64,000 nt of DNA from Parvularculaceae bacterium (GCA_021776475.1 JAJFFV010000005.1:1674001-1738000), one strand, 5' to 3'; shown: positions 42,329 through 51,585, counted from the stretch's first letter. Made by a program: numbers and translations. Notes: generated by a model from the sequence alone, not told the origin.

Positions 42329-44436
42329 TCGATGACCTCAATTTTGGTTTTTCTCGCCGGCTTCCGGTTGTCCTTCAAACAGAGGCGGCAGAATGCGGCG
42401 TTGCATGCCTGACCATGTTGGCTGGTTTCTTTGGGATGCAGACAGATCTGGCTGAGCTCCGCAGAAAGTTTGGGATTTCTTTAAAGGGAGCAACTCTCAA
42501 CGACATCGTGAGCGTTGCAGATAGCATTGGCCTCGCTTCGAGGCCGTTGCGGGTTGAGATGGGCGAACTTTCAATGTTGCAAACACCCTGCATCCTGCAC
42601 TGGGACATGAATCACTTTGTTGTGCTGCGAAACGTAGCTCAGGACTCCATTACTATACACGATCCAGCAGTTGGTGTACGGAAGCTATCAAATACTGAAG
42701 TCTCGCGACATTTTACGGGCGTCGCGGTTGAATTGACCCCGACGCACGGTTTTACTCAATCGGAGAAGCCGCCGCGGGTGCGACTACGTGACATGTTAGG
42801 CCGATTTTCCGGGGTGAAGCGATCTCTCCTGCAACTGTTAGTCATTGCTTTTGCATTGGAGATTTTTGCAATTACCAGCCCGCTATTCATGCAATGGGTA
42901 GTTGACCATGCGTTGGTATCAGCCGATCAAGATCTGCTGACAATCCTGGTTGTCGGGTTCACGCTCCTTTTACTCATTCGAACGTCCGTGGCAACAATGC
43001 GCGGGTGGATGCTGATGGTGCTCGGCGCATCGCTCAAGGTGCAAGCGCGCACCAATCTTTTTTCTCATCTGCTAAATTTGCCAGCACCTTTTTTTCAAGC
43101 GCGCCATCTGGGAGACATCGTCTCAAGATTCGGATCACAAGATACTATTCTTAAAGCAATCACAACTGAACTCATTGAAGTTGTTCTGGATGGCGTGATG
43201 GTTGTTTTTACCCTGCTGATAATGGTCTTGTATGCACCAACTTTGGCAATACTTGTTGTCGCTGGCGCTTTTGTCTATGCATTTTTGAAGTGGGTATCTT
43301 ACGTGCCTATACGGCAGGCCTCTGCAGAGGCAATTGTTTGGTCAGCAAAGCGTGACACTCACTTCCTCGAGAGTTTGCGCGGCATAACGACCATCAAGTT
43401 ATTTAATGCGCAAGAGCGGCGGCGTGTACATTGGACATACCTCTTGGTGGAAACCGTCAACAGGCAACTGACAACGCAAAAGCTTCGGTTGCTCTTGCGA
43501 ACCTTAAAATCACTCATTCTTGGAGGGCTTACTATTTTGGTGATTTGGTTTGGTACAAACCGTGTGATGCAAAATACGATGTCAATAGGTATGTTATTGG
43601 CATTCATAGCGTACAAAGATCAGTTCTTGGGGAGAATCAGCGCGCTTATTGAGCGGTTTGTCGATCTGCAGATGCTTAACATTCATACAGAGCGCCTTGC
43701 TGATATTGCACTGACAAAACCGGAACAAAGACATTGGCATGGGAACCAGAACCTTGACCGTAGTCCCCTTGCCATCAGCGTCTGCGACCTTAAGTTTAGG
43801 TACGGTGAAAACGAACCATTCGTTTTAAATGGACTGAACTTTGATATAAAGGCCGGAGAGTCTGTTGCGATCGCAGGTCCGTCTGGTTGCGGTAAGACCA
43901 CTTTGGTGAAGCTGCTTGCTGGTTTGCTAACCCCTTCAGAAGGCCACATCATCGTGAATGGTGAGCCGGTCAATGCCGCCAGCCTTGAGCGCTACCGATC
44001 TGCAATAGGTGTCGTGATGCAAGACGACCAACTGTTCGCAGGCTCTATTGCAGACAATATCAGCTTTTTTAATGAAGTGAGCGATCTGGATCGGATTCAG
44101 AAATGTGCCGAAGAGGCTGCCATCCATGACGATATAATGGCGATGCCGATGGGCTATCACTCTTTAATCGGAGATATGGGAACAATTCTCTCGGGCGGGC
44201 AAAAGCAACGGGTCTTGCTGGCGCGTGCTTTCTACCATCAGCCAAGTCTCCTGTTACTAGATGAGGCAACCAGCCACCTGGATTTGGCGCGCGAAAGATC
44301 GGTCAATGAGGCCATCAGCAGAAAGCTAGTCACACGGATCATTGTGGCGCACAGAGGCGAAACGCTGCATTCAGCAGACCGCCTGATCTCCTTAGAGGCT
44401 GGACGTGTCGTTAACCTACAAAAACAATTGGCGTGA
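42319..44436 (+). CDS. C39 peptidase-containing ABC exporter (CvaB-like)
   Basis: 705 aa from the ATG at 42319 (AAAGGGG upstream). The N-terminal C39 double-glycine peptidase has its full catalytic set: Gln20, Cys26 (QTEAAECGVACL), His99 (HWDMNHFVV) and Asp115 (IHDPAVG). A six-helix membrane domain follows, and then an ATPase with Walker A GPSGCGKTT (520-528), signature LSGGQKQR (from 624) and Walker B LLLLDEAT (~644-651). It removes the leader of the precursor peptide and exports the core in one step. All motifs are intact, so the system looks functional. Confidence 0.95.
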   Translation: MAIVDDLNFGFSRRLPVVLQTEAAECGVACLTMLAGFFGMQTDLAELRRKFGISLKGATLNDIVSVADSIGLASRPLRVEMGELSMLQTPCILHWDMNHFVVLRNVAQDSITIHDPAVGVRKLSNTEVSRHFTGVAVELTPTHGFTQSEKPPRVRLRDMLGRFSGVKRSLLQLLVIAFALEIFAITSPLFMQWVVDHALVSADQDLLTILVVGFTLLLLIRTSVATMRGWMLMVLGASLKVQARTNLFSHLLNLPAPFFQARHLGDIVSRFGSQDTILKAITTELIEVVLDGVMVVFTLLIMVLYAPTLAILVVAGAFVYAFLKWVSYVPIRQASAEAIVWSAKRDTHFLESLRGITTIKLFNAQERRRVHWTYLLVETVNRQLTTQKLRLLLRTLKSLILGGLTILVIWFGTNRVMQNTMSIGMLLAFIAYKDQFLGRISALIERFVDLQMLNIHTERLADIALTKPEQRHWHGNQNLDRSPLAISVCDLKFRYGENEPFVLNGLNFDIKAGESVAIAGPSGCGKTTLVKLLAGLLTPSEGHIIVNGEPVNAASLERYRSAIGVVMQDDQLFAGSIADNISFFNEVSDLDRIQKCAEEAAIHDDIMAMPMGYHSLIGDMGTILSGGQKQRVLLARAFYHQPSLLLLDEATSHLDLARERSVNEAISRKLVTRIIVAHRGETLHSADRLISLEAGRVVNLQKQLA

Positions 44437-44443
44437 AAAATCG

Positions 44444-45838
44444 ATGCAGTGTTTAGAAAGATATTGTAAGATCTGGTCTCTGGTTTTGGCTACAGGCGTG
44501 ATGTTAGCTTCATGCGAGGCGGTGCACGAGTCGTTTAAGGAAGATCATCTCTACGCGCGACCCCAGCCGCCTGCGAATTGGACAGGCGAGGTGAGTGTGC
44601 AGGCACATGAGCCAATTGCATGGATAGATGCACTTCAAGACACCCACCTCATGGCATTAGTGGAGGACGCTCAGCGGTCCAACTATGATATCGCAGCGAT
44701 CTCAGCACGCGTGGCTCAGTCGCGTGCGCTGGTGAAAAGGGCGCGGGCCGATCTACAGCCCTCCGCTGACCTCGCGGTGCGGGGGGAGCAACGCGACGAT
44801 GAGCGCTTTAATCGTGAAACATTTGATCGCAACAGCGCGGGCGCAGATGTAAGCTGGGAAATCGATTTGTGGGGCCGATTGCAATCCGGGAAAAAAGCCG
44901 CAGAGCTGAACGCTGCCGCGGAGGCCTCTGACCTACTTTTTTCCCAACAGGCTCTGGCTGCTTCAGTTGCAAGAGCCTATTTCCTGCTCATCGAGACTAA
45001 ATACCAGACCGACATTGCAAATCGATCCTTGGGTGTTCTGTCTGATATTCATCGGCTAGTACGGCTTCAATATGATAACGATCTTGCAACGTCTCAAGAT
45101 TTGGCGCTTGCAGAATCAGACCTGTTGACTGCGCAAGAAAACCTCTTACGGGTCAAGCGAGCCTCGCGTTCGGCAGAACGATCTCTCGAAGTATTGCTTG
45201 GAAGGTATCCGTCTTTGACACTTGATACGGGTTCGGGTTTTCCGGATCTGCCTTCGTTGCCAGCTGCAGGGTTTCCGTCCGAGCTTCTTGAGCGTCGCCC
45301 AGACATTATCGCTTCTCAGCAGCGGATATTAGCCTCCCGGGCCGGGATCTCACAAGCGAAGCGAGCCCGGTTGCCACGGTTGATTTTGGATGCACAGGTA
45401 GGGACGTCCGCCAAGCGACTTCAAAATCTTTTTGGATCTGGTAACCTCGCATGGGCTCTTGGTTCCGCGTTGACGGCACCGTTGATTGACGGCGGTCGAA
45501 GGGGCGCAGAAATAAAATCACGAATGGCAACGGAGCGCGGCTCGGTGGCGGCATACGGACAGCTGGTATTGGATGCATTTCTGGAGGTGGAAGAGGGGTT
45601 AGATGAAATCGACATATTGGCGCAACGGGAAACGCTGTTAGCTCAAGTTACCGCAAAGACAGAATCTGCGCTTGCAGTTGGACAAACGTTGTACTTAGCA
45701 GGCGAAACCGATTTGATTGATGTCCTATCCATCCAACAAAGAGTTCTTGATGCACAAAGTGATCTGGCACAGTTGCAACGCCGCCGCTTGGATGCGTGGG
45801 TAAATCTTAATCTTGCGCTTGGAGGCCATTGGAAATGA
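44444..45838 (+). CDS. TolC/NodT-type outer-membrane factor lipoprotein
   Basis: 464 aa from the ATG at 44444; an in-frame start at 44405 is less likely. A lipobox is present (VMLASCEAV). The body has two repeated outer-membrane efflux domains with long helices (WEIDLWGRLQSGKKAAEL and LDAQSDLAQLQRRRLDAWVN), as in the RND/NodT family. It completes a tripartite type I channel with the adaptor and ABC protein just upstream, so the peptide is released outside the cell. Confidence 0.92.
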   Translation: MQCLERYCKIWSLVLATGVMLASCEAVHESFKEDHLYARPQPPANWTGEVSVQAHEPIAWIDALQDTHLMALVEDAQRSNYDIAAISARVAQSRALVKRARADLQPSADLAVRGEQRDDERFNRETFDRNSAGADVSWEIDLWGRLQSGKKAAELNAAAEASDLLFSQQALAASVARAYFLLIETKYQTDIANRSLGVLSDIHRLVRLQYDNDLATSQDLALAESDLLTAQENLLRVKRASRSAERSLEVLLGRYPSLTLDTGSGFPDLPSLPAAGFPSELLERRPDIIASQQRILASRAGISQAKRARLPRLILDAQVGTSAKRLQNLFGSGNLAWALGSALTAPLIDGGRRGAEIKSRMATERGSVAAYGQLVLDAFLEVEEGLDEIDILAQRETLLAQVTAKTESALAVGQTLYLAGETDLIDVLSIQQRVLDAQSDLAQLQRRRLDAWVNLNLALGGHWK

Positions 45839-45897
45839 GTTTTGAATAGCTGATAATACTACAGCTTCAACAATAAAATATATTTAGATGATGAATG

Positions 45898-46209
45898 CTA
45901 CGTCGGACAATATATCGATATAAGGGTCTCGATCACTTTTGCCGCCGCTGGATCGGAAATGCGGTAAAAAATCACCTGGCTTTCACGGCGCGATGACACA
46001 AGCTGGTGTTCACGTAAAATCCCGAGATGCTGCGATATCGCGGACTGGGTCATGTCAAAGTCCGCCTGCAATTCACCAGCAGCTGTTTCCCCCGCACACA
46101 ATCGGCATAAGATCATCAGCCGCGTTTCGTTAGACATCGCCTTCAGTAATTGGGAGGCCTGTGTGGCCTGCATCTTCAGCGTTTCAGCGTCGAATTGAGC
46201 GACGGACAT
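45898..46209 (-). CDS. ArsR-family regulator, BigR/SqrR-like persulfide sensor type
   Basis: 103 aa winged helix (LLKAMSNETRLMILCRLCAG, then DMTQSAISQHLGIL). Cys35 and Cys101 are 66 residues apart, the same spacing as the redox pair that forms a tetrasulfide in SqrR/BigR; Cys38 is extra. Those proteins derepress sulfide-detoxifying genes, but none lies nearby here. The divergent gene is a LuxR solo. The intervening TTGCTT-ATT-AAGCAA palindrome is a candidate operator. Confidence 0.85.
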   Translation of the reverse strand: MSVAQFDAETLKMQATQASQLLKAMSNETRLMILCRLCAGETAAGELQADFDMTQSAISQHLGILREHQLVSSRRESQVIFYRISDPAAAKVIETLISIYCPT

Positions 46210-46248
46210 AGCTTTTCAACCTTAATTTAGTTTTTTCTTATTTAGAGG

Positions 46249-46263
46249 TTGCTTATTAAGCAA
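46249..46263. promoter_or_regulatory. Candidate ArsR operator palindrome
   Basis: TTGCTT-ATT-AAGCAA, a perfect 6-bp inverted repeat in the gap between the divergent ArsR and LuxR genes. Confidence 0.45.
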
Positions 46264-46336
46264 TACCTAATATATAGCTCATCAACTCGCGACCGGCAAG
46301 ACCTAAATGTTCGTTTGCTTAGTATAGGAACCAGCA

Positions 46337-47071
46337 ATGCGAACCTCAGACGACACATTTGAAGGGTTGGTGAATCGCGTCGATCAGGCGCCGACGTCCA
46401 TAGACCTGCAAAAAATCACCTTCGACTTTTTCAAATCTCTTGGCGCGACCTCAATTATTTATCACCTCTTACCTCCGATCGGTGCAACGCCGATGGATCC
46501 GGCCCGATCCATTCACTCTTGGGGGTTTCCGATGGAGTGGGCCAGGAAATACACTAAGGAACGGTATTTTGAGCACAATCCGATTATCCGGAAAGGCCGA
46601 TCGAAGAACCAGGCATTTCTTTGGTCTGATATAAGAAACGAAAATAATCTGACCGAAGACGAAGAAATCTTTCTTCGTGAGATGGACGAAGCGAACCTTG
46701 GTGATGGCATCGCGATTCCAACTTATGGGCCCAATGGATATAATGGGAGTTTGGCGTTCGGGCTGGCGCTCGATAGCGTGCAACTCACACAAACACAAAT
46801 TTTACTGGCGCAAATTATTGCTCAGTTAGCGCATCAACGCCATTGCCTGATAATCAGGTTTGTTGGGGAAAAGAAAATTTCGTTTTCAAATCAGGAGCGA
46901 CAAGTTATTCATTGGATGGCGCTTGGAAAATCCAACTCAGTTATTGCAGATATCTTGGACATCTCTCAACACACAGTAGATACATATGCTCGGCGTATTT
47001 ACGAGAAATTAGACGTTTCAGATCGTTTGTCGGCAACCCTTCGTGGTATGTCCCGTGGCATTTTGCACTGA
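46337..47071 (+). CDS. LuxR-family regulator with autoinducer-binding domain (LuxR solo)
   Basis: 244 aa. The autoinducer-binding domain has the usual landmarks Trp68, Tyr72 and Pro82 (PMEWARKYTKERYFEHNP) and FLWSD, but the Asp that contacts the acyl-homoserine-lactone amide is Asn81. The C-terminal GerE helix-turn-helix (VIHWMALGKSNSVIADILDI) is intact. No LuxI synthase is in the window. It lies ~500 bp downstream of the peptide export genes and could regulate them; this is inference from position only. Confidence 0.9.
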   Translation: MRTSDDTFEGLVNRVDQAPTSIDLQKITFDFFKSLGATSIIYHLLPPIGATPMDPARSIHSWGFPMEWARKYTKERYFEHNPIIRKGRSKNQAFLWSDIRNENNLTEDEEIFLREMDEANLGDGIAIPTYGPNGYNGSLAFGLALDSVQLTQTQILLAQIIAQLAHQRHCLIIRFVGEKKISFSNQERQVIHWMALGKSNSVIADILDISQHTVDTYARRIYEKLDVSDRLSATLRGMSRGILH

Positions 47072-47138
47072 CCAATTTGATTTTCAATTATAAATGGTGC
47101 CCATCATTTCGTCTGAATCATAGCTTAAGGCCATAGAT

Positions 47139-47339
47139 TTTTGCGTATTTGTGTCACTCCCCAAGGGGCGGGTTGTTAAAGCTTGCACTGATGTCGAAGC
47201 TCCACGTTCGGCTGTTTGGACAGCGTGGAAAGACCCAAAGCATCTTGTGAAGTGGTGGGCACCAGCACCCTTCAGCACAGTTTCGACCAAACATGAGTTT
47301 CACCCAATTGGTCATTTCCAACGGCTGGATACGCCCTAG
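47139..47339 (+). pseudogene. Truncated SRPBCC/AHSA1 protein
   Basis: The frame reads TDVEAPRSAVWTAWKDPKHL and WWAPAPFSTV, then stops after HPIGHFQRLDTP. It is a close relative of the intact gene at 48146 (VPRSAVWQAWSDPNQFEKWW) but has only the first ~60 residues, so it is a remnant. Confidence 0.7.
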
Positions 47340-47641
47340 TCGCCTCTTTCCCACTTACTACTAGTATATTCTAAAGAAGGCATTTGGATTGTGGGCAAAG
47401 ATTGCTGATCAAGTTGATACTCATATTCGACAATATCATTGAGGTATAATTGTCCTGCGGATGGATGGGTGATCACCGGTTTGACCCCCATCATGAAACT
47501 AAACTGTTCAATGTGTGGGCGTACGGACCGATTCCCATGTTCGCACAGCTTTGATCTATGTTCGGTGGGATGACTTATGGTTGTCTAATCGCTGCGCATC
47601 GGGCGCTGATGCATCGCGAAAAAAGGAACATGACTGAGGTG

Positions 47642-47749
47642 ATGAAAGCTACGGTAATATATGCGCCGGGCAGGCCCGAAGTTTTGAAACTCGAAGAACT
47701 TCCTGTTCCAACGCCCAAACACGGCGCAAGATTTTCCGCGTCAGATTAG
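47642..47749 (+). pseudogene. N-terminal fragment of a zinc-type alcohol dehydrogenase/quinone reductase
   Basis: MKATVIYAPGRPEVLKLEEL is the standard start of MDR-family dehydrogenases. The frame ends 35 codons in and the downstream ArsR gene begins soon after. The rest of the ~330-residue gene is lost. Confidence 0.6.
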
Positions 47750-47804
47750 TTAGGTAACATACTAACTGAATTGACACGGTCACCAAGCCTGATAAGTTAG
47801 CAAC

Positions 47805-48149
47805 ATGCCCAATCAAGAATCAGCACTCAACAAGGTCTTTCATGCGCTCGCCGATCCAACTCGTCGCGCGGTCATCCAACGCCTTGGCGAGGGGCCTGCA
47901 TCAGTCAAAGACCTCGCCGAACCTTTTGACATGGCGCTGCCGTCTTTCATGCAACACTTGCGGGTTCTGGAGGATGGCGGTCTGATCAAGTCGAAAAAAA
48001 AGGGTCGTATACGGACCTGCGAGATCAGACCTAAAGAACTCTCAAAGGTGGAAAGCTGGATCGCCGATCAGCGCACATTGTGGGAGGCTCGACTAGATCG
48101 CCTCGACACCTATCTCACCGACTTGCAGAAGGGGAAATCCGGAGGATGA
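47805..48149 (+). CDS. ArsR-family regulator of an SRPBCC/VOC operon
   Basis: 114 aa. It has the classic start ALNKVFHALADPTRRAVIQR and the recognition helix FDMALPSFMQHLRVLEDGGL of the SdpR-like group paired with AHSA1 genes. There are no metal-binding cysteines. The stop overlaps the following SRPBCC start (ATGA). It probably regulates this operon. Confidence 0.92.
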   Translation: MPNQESALNKVFHALADPTRRAVIQRLGEGPASVKDLAEPFDMALPSFMQHLRVLEDGGLIKSKKKGRIRTCEIRPKELSKVESWIADQRTLWEARLDRLDTYLTDLQKGKSGG

Positions 48150-48622
48150 GTCCCACAGACAATGACCTGAAGATCTCACGTGTCCTGAGGGTGCCCCGCT
48201 CTGCTGTTTGGCAAGCTTGGTCGGATCCAAACCAGTTTGAGAAATGGTGGACGCCGTCGCCTGTAAAAACGGTGCTAAAGAAATTTGAGCTACATCCAGG
48301 CGGTGCCTTTCACGCGATCATGACGCTGCCGGATGGTTCAGAAATGGACGAAGGAGAAGGCTGCTTTCTGGAGGTCATCCCAGAACAGAAGGTTGTTTTC
48401 ACCGACGCGCTCTCTGGAGGCTGGCGACCTAATGAGAAGTCGTTCTTTTCTGCGATCATCACGATGGAGGAGCATGTCGACGGTACGCATTACACAACCA
48501 CGGCGCTGCATAAGAACGACGCTGACAAAAAGAAGCACGAAGAGATGGGCTTTCTGGACGGCTGGGGCACCTGCATCAGCCAGCTCGAAATGCTGGCCAT
48601 TGATTTGTTGGGACAAAGCTAG
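48146..48622 (+). CDS. SRPBCC/AHSA1 domain protein
   Basis: 158 aa, a START-like fold: SRVLRVPRSAVWQAWSDPNQ, FELHPGGAFHAIMTLPDG, LGQS at the end. The family binds hydrophobic ligands or assists chaperones, but most operon-encoded members have no known role. Translationally coupled to the ArsR gene. Confidence 0.9.
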   Translation: MSPTDNDLKISRVLRVPRSAVWQAWSDPNQFEKWWTPSPVKTVLKKFELHPGGAFHAIMTLPDGSEMDEGEGCFLEVIPEQKVVFTDALSGGWRPNEKSFFSAIITMEEHVDGTHYTTTALHKNDADKKKHEEMGFLDGWGTCISQLEMLAIDLLGQS

Positions 48623-48704
48623 TGCCGCTAAAAGCGCCGATCCATTCCACCCGCACAATTGATTGTGAAGAGCGCGTTGAGGCGCCACAATAAGGAGACC
48701 CAAC

Positions 48705-49166
48705 ATGATTTCTAAAATCCGCACCTGTCTGTGGTTTGAAAAGAGCGGCCATGAGGCCGCACGATTCTATGTATCGCTGTTGCCGGACAGTAGGGTTGAA
48801 ACCGAACATGTGCTCGGTAGCGACGAGCCGATGCTGGTTGATTTCACGCTGGCCGGCGCGCCCTATCAGATTCTAAATGGCGGTCCGCATTTTAAACTGA
48901 ACGAAGCAGCCTCAATCAGCGTTCTTGCTGAGGATCAAGCCGAGATTGATCTCCTTTGGGACGCGCTGACCGCTAATGGCGGGGAGGAAAGCCAGTGCGG
49001 CTGGCTCAAGGATCGTTGGGGTGTGTCTTGGCAGATCTATCCGCAAGCGCTGCTCGACATGCAGTCAGCGGACGATCAAGACGCGGCCGAGCGGGCGCGA
49101 CAGGCTATGTATAAAATGAAGAAGCTCGACATTGCGGCGCTTGAAGCCGCGTTTGAAAGGCAATGA
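48705..49166 (+). CDS. VOC-family (PhnB/glyoxalase-like) protein
   Basis: 153 aa beginning MISKIRTCLWFEKSGHEAAR, with LVDFTLAGAPYQILNGGPHF and CGWLKDRWGVSWQIYP, matching PhnB-like 3-demethylubiquinone-methyltransferase-type VOC proteins. AAGGAG precedes the ATG. It is the third gene of the ArsR-SRPBCC operon. The substrate is unknown. Confidence 0.9.
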   Translation: MISKIRTCLWFEKSGHEAARFYVSLLPDSRVETEHVLGSDEPMLVDFTLAGAPYQILNGGPHFKLNEAASISVLAEDQAEIDLLWDALTANGGEESQCGWLKDRWGVSWQIYPQALLDMQSADDQDAAERARQAMYKMKKLDIAALEAAFERQ

Positions 49167-49182
49167 CCCGAGGAGGTGAAAG

Positions 49183-49539
49183 ATGACTTATGTAGACGGT
49201 TTCGTTCTGGCGGTCCCAACCGCGCGTAAAGAAGCTTATCAAAAGCTTGCTCAAGACATGGCCCCCATCTTCAAGAAATACGGCGCCATGTCCGTCGTCG
49301 AATGTTGGGGCGATGATGTGCCAGCTGGCGAGGTGACGTCTTTCCCAATGGCGGTGAAGTGCGGGGATGATGAAACCGTCGTGTTTTCTTGGATCACCTG
49401 GCCGGACAAAGAGACCCGCAATACTGGTAACAAACAAGTCATGAAAGACTTTGAGGCTACGGGTATGAACCCAGCAGACCACCCATTCGATGGCAAGCGG
49501 ATGATTTTCGGTGGTTTCCAAACGTTGGTTGAGGAATGA
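49183..49539 (+). CDS. DUF1428 family protein
   Basis: 118 aa: MTYVDGFVLAVPTARKEAYQ, VVECWGDDVPAGEVTSFPMA, and KRMIFGGFQTLVE at the end, a full-length match to DUF1428 (ferredoxin-like fold, unknown function). AGGAGGTG precedes the ATG. It ends the ArsR/SRPBCC/VOC operon. Confidence 0.92.
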   Translation: MTYVDGFVLAVPTARKEAYQKLAQDMAPIFKKYGAMSVVECWGDDVPAGEVTSFPMAVKCGDDETVVFSWITWPDKETRNTGNKQVMKDFEATGMNPADHPFDGKRMIFGGFQTLVEE

Positions 49540-49689
49540 GAGTCCGGTCGACTTAAGTCATTCAAGCCCGAAGATTTGCCTGTCCATGATGGCCACGAAA
49601 CGCGGATAACGATCCTATGTCTGAGCGCCTACTTAAAAAAGGTGAGGATTTCATATTTCAATGCCGGGACACTTTGATTATTACAAATA

Positions 49690-51459
49690 TTATGGCCTGT
49701 AATAATCCTGATAAAGTTTCGTTCCTTCTTTATACGCATTGAATACGTCACCGGCCTTCCGGATCTTGCAGCTCTCATTGATCCACAATGTATCAGTAAA
49801 AAACGACAACCACTCCCCTCCGGACCAGACTTTGGCTTCGCCTGTGACCCAGCTTCCGGAATTCGGACAGCCCCATTCCGTTTGGACAGAAAGGGGAAAG
49901 CGTTGGCGAAGGCGGCCCTTGAGCTTACCTTCATTAAGCCGGCCGATAAACCATTCATCGCCTTTTTTCACGCCCCGCAGGCTGGCCTCGTTTGAAGAAG
50001 GAGTTTCATAGCGAAAAGCGTAATTAGGGCCGACCCTTTTGATGACCAAAATATCCTTCGTTTCTCGAATCCAATATCGACCTGATATATCAATAGGGTT
50101 GTTATTCTTGTTGATACAATCAGTGAATTTATCCCTGTTCTCATCGGCCTTAGTGATGTTGTTTCTGATTTGAACAATTCGGTCGAGGCTGCTTTGGTAG
50201 TTTGCGTCAGCTGTGACGAAAGTTTGTTTTGCTCTATCCAGGGCTGCTCGTGCTTTTTGCAACTGATCGAGGTATATTTTGGCAGTAGTATAAGTGGAAC
50301 AATAGTTTTTCAAAACGACAAGAAAGTTTTGCCCAAAAGTTGCTGCCACATCACTGGCGATAGAACATTCAAACTTCGTTGGATCAGAGGGAAAGCGAGG
50401 GGCGCCGCTATTGCGCACACGGGCGATAAATTGAGAATACTCAGTCTGACGCTTCAAAGTGGCGAGACTAGTAGTGTAGCCTGTCAATTTAGATTTGTTT
50501 TTCTTCTCAATTTCTTCTGGTTTGCCGCTGAGTTGGCTTAGCTCCGATTGTGCTTCACTCCGAGCCAATTGTGCAAGCTCGACAGATGCTTTTATCTCAT
50601 CCAAGTCTCCAAGTGCGTCTATATACGTATCATACGGCTCTTCTTTGAGGTTCATTTCTTTCAAGCACTGCAGTCGCGCGGCTTCTTTTGCCTCAACGAC
50701 TTCAGGGTAAATTACTGTGGGTTCTTCTTTGCGAGGTTCAGCACAATTATTCGCCTTCACCGCTACTAATTGTAGTTTTGCTTGAGCCTGCAATTTTTTC
50801 AGCTTATTGTCTTTTTCTGTCGGAAATCGAAATGGATTGCCACCATTCAATTCTGGTATTTTGTCTACGGTCGCAGCTTGCTCATTTCTTGTTTTCTGCA
50901 ATTTGGTTGCAATAATTGCAGCGGATTTTATGGCTTCACCATAGCCTTCCAGAAATTGACCAATTACTGGGACTTTATCAATCAATGGCCCAAGGGCACC
51001 CTGCAATACATCATAGGAATCAGCGAGTGCTTGGAGCGTTTCTGCCGGGTTGCGATTGTCTCCTTTCTTGAGTTTTTCACGGTAGAGAGCAAAAACAGCG
51101 GTCGCATCAGATAAGCCGTCTGCTGTGTCTCCCAAGGCCGTTTTCAGTTTTTTTGTGCCAGCTTTTGTGCCGCTAACTGCTGCGCCAAATTGTTCAAACT
51201 TGTTGCCGAGCAATTTTTCCAAATCTTTGAGCTTATCTTCGTATGCTTGGGCCTCGCCTTTTGCCTCATTCAGATCTTCGATCGCGCTATTGAGGCTGCT
51301 CGTCATCGTGCGGAAGGATTCGGTCAGCGCGCGCTCTGCTTCGATGTCAGCTATTTGTGCGTTGGTTGATTGAAAATCTTTTAATAAAGCATCGCAAGCC
51401 TGTTGCCCGAATGCAGGTGGGCAAATCAGAAATATCGCTACTAGAAAAATATATCGCAT
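49690..51459 (-). CDS. Exported coiled-coil protein of unknown function
   Basis: 589 aa from the ATG at 51459; upstream codons precede the signal peptide (MRYIFLVAIFLICPPAFGQ). Residues ~30-110 and ~290-480 are long Glu/Lys/Gln-rich helices with heptad-like spacing. The last ~100 residues look like a beta-rich lipocalin- or WD-like domain (ISGRYWIRETKDILVIKRVG). There are several cysteines, as expected for a secreted protein. No family recognised. It is divergent from a LuxR-type gene across a perfect 19-bp palindrome. Confidence 0.75.
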   Translation of the reverse strand: MRYIFLVAIFLICPPAFGQQACDALLKDFQSTNAQIADIEAERALTESFRTMTSSLNSAIEDLNEAKGEAQAYEDKLKDLEKLLGNKFEQFGAAVSGTKAGTKKLKTALGDTADGLSDATAVFALYREKLKKGDNRNPAETLQALADSYDVLQGALGPLIDKVPVIGQFLEGYGEAIKSAAIIATKLQKTRNEQAATVDKIPELNGGNPFRFPTEKDNKLKKLQAQAKLQLVAVKANNCAEPRKEEPTVIYPEVVEAKEAARLQCLKEMNLKEEPYDTYIDALGDLDEIKASVELAQLARSEAQSELSQLSGKPEEIEKKNKSKLTGYTTSLATLKRQTEYSQFIARVRNSGAPRFPSDPTKFECSIASDVAATFGQNFLVVLKNYCSTYTTAKIYLDQLQKARAALDRAKQTFVTADANYQSSLDRIVQIRNNITKADENRDKFTDCINKNNNPIDISGRYWIRETKDILVIKRVGPNYAFRYETPSSNEASLRGVKKGDEWFIGRLNEGKLKGRLRQRFPLSVQTEWGCPNSGSWVTGEAKVWSGGEWLSFFTDTLWINESCKIRKAGDVFNAYKEGTKLYQDYYRP

Positions 51460-51585
51460 GTCATTTCTTTTCGCTGTTGCGGAAGCCAGATTAGGGAGCA
51501 GGTTCAACTGCCTGCGAACCACCTGAATTCACCAAGTGGGTCCAATCCCACAGACAATACGGTAAGAATATCAGCCTGTTATTGT

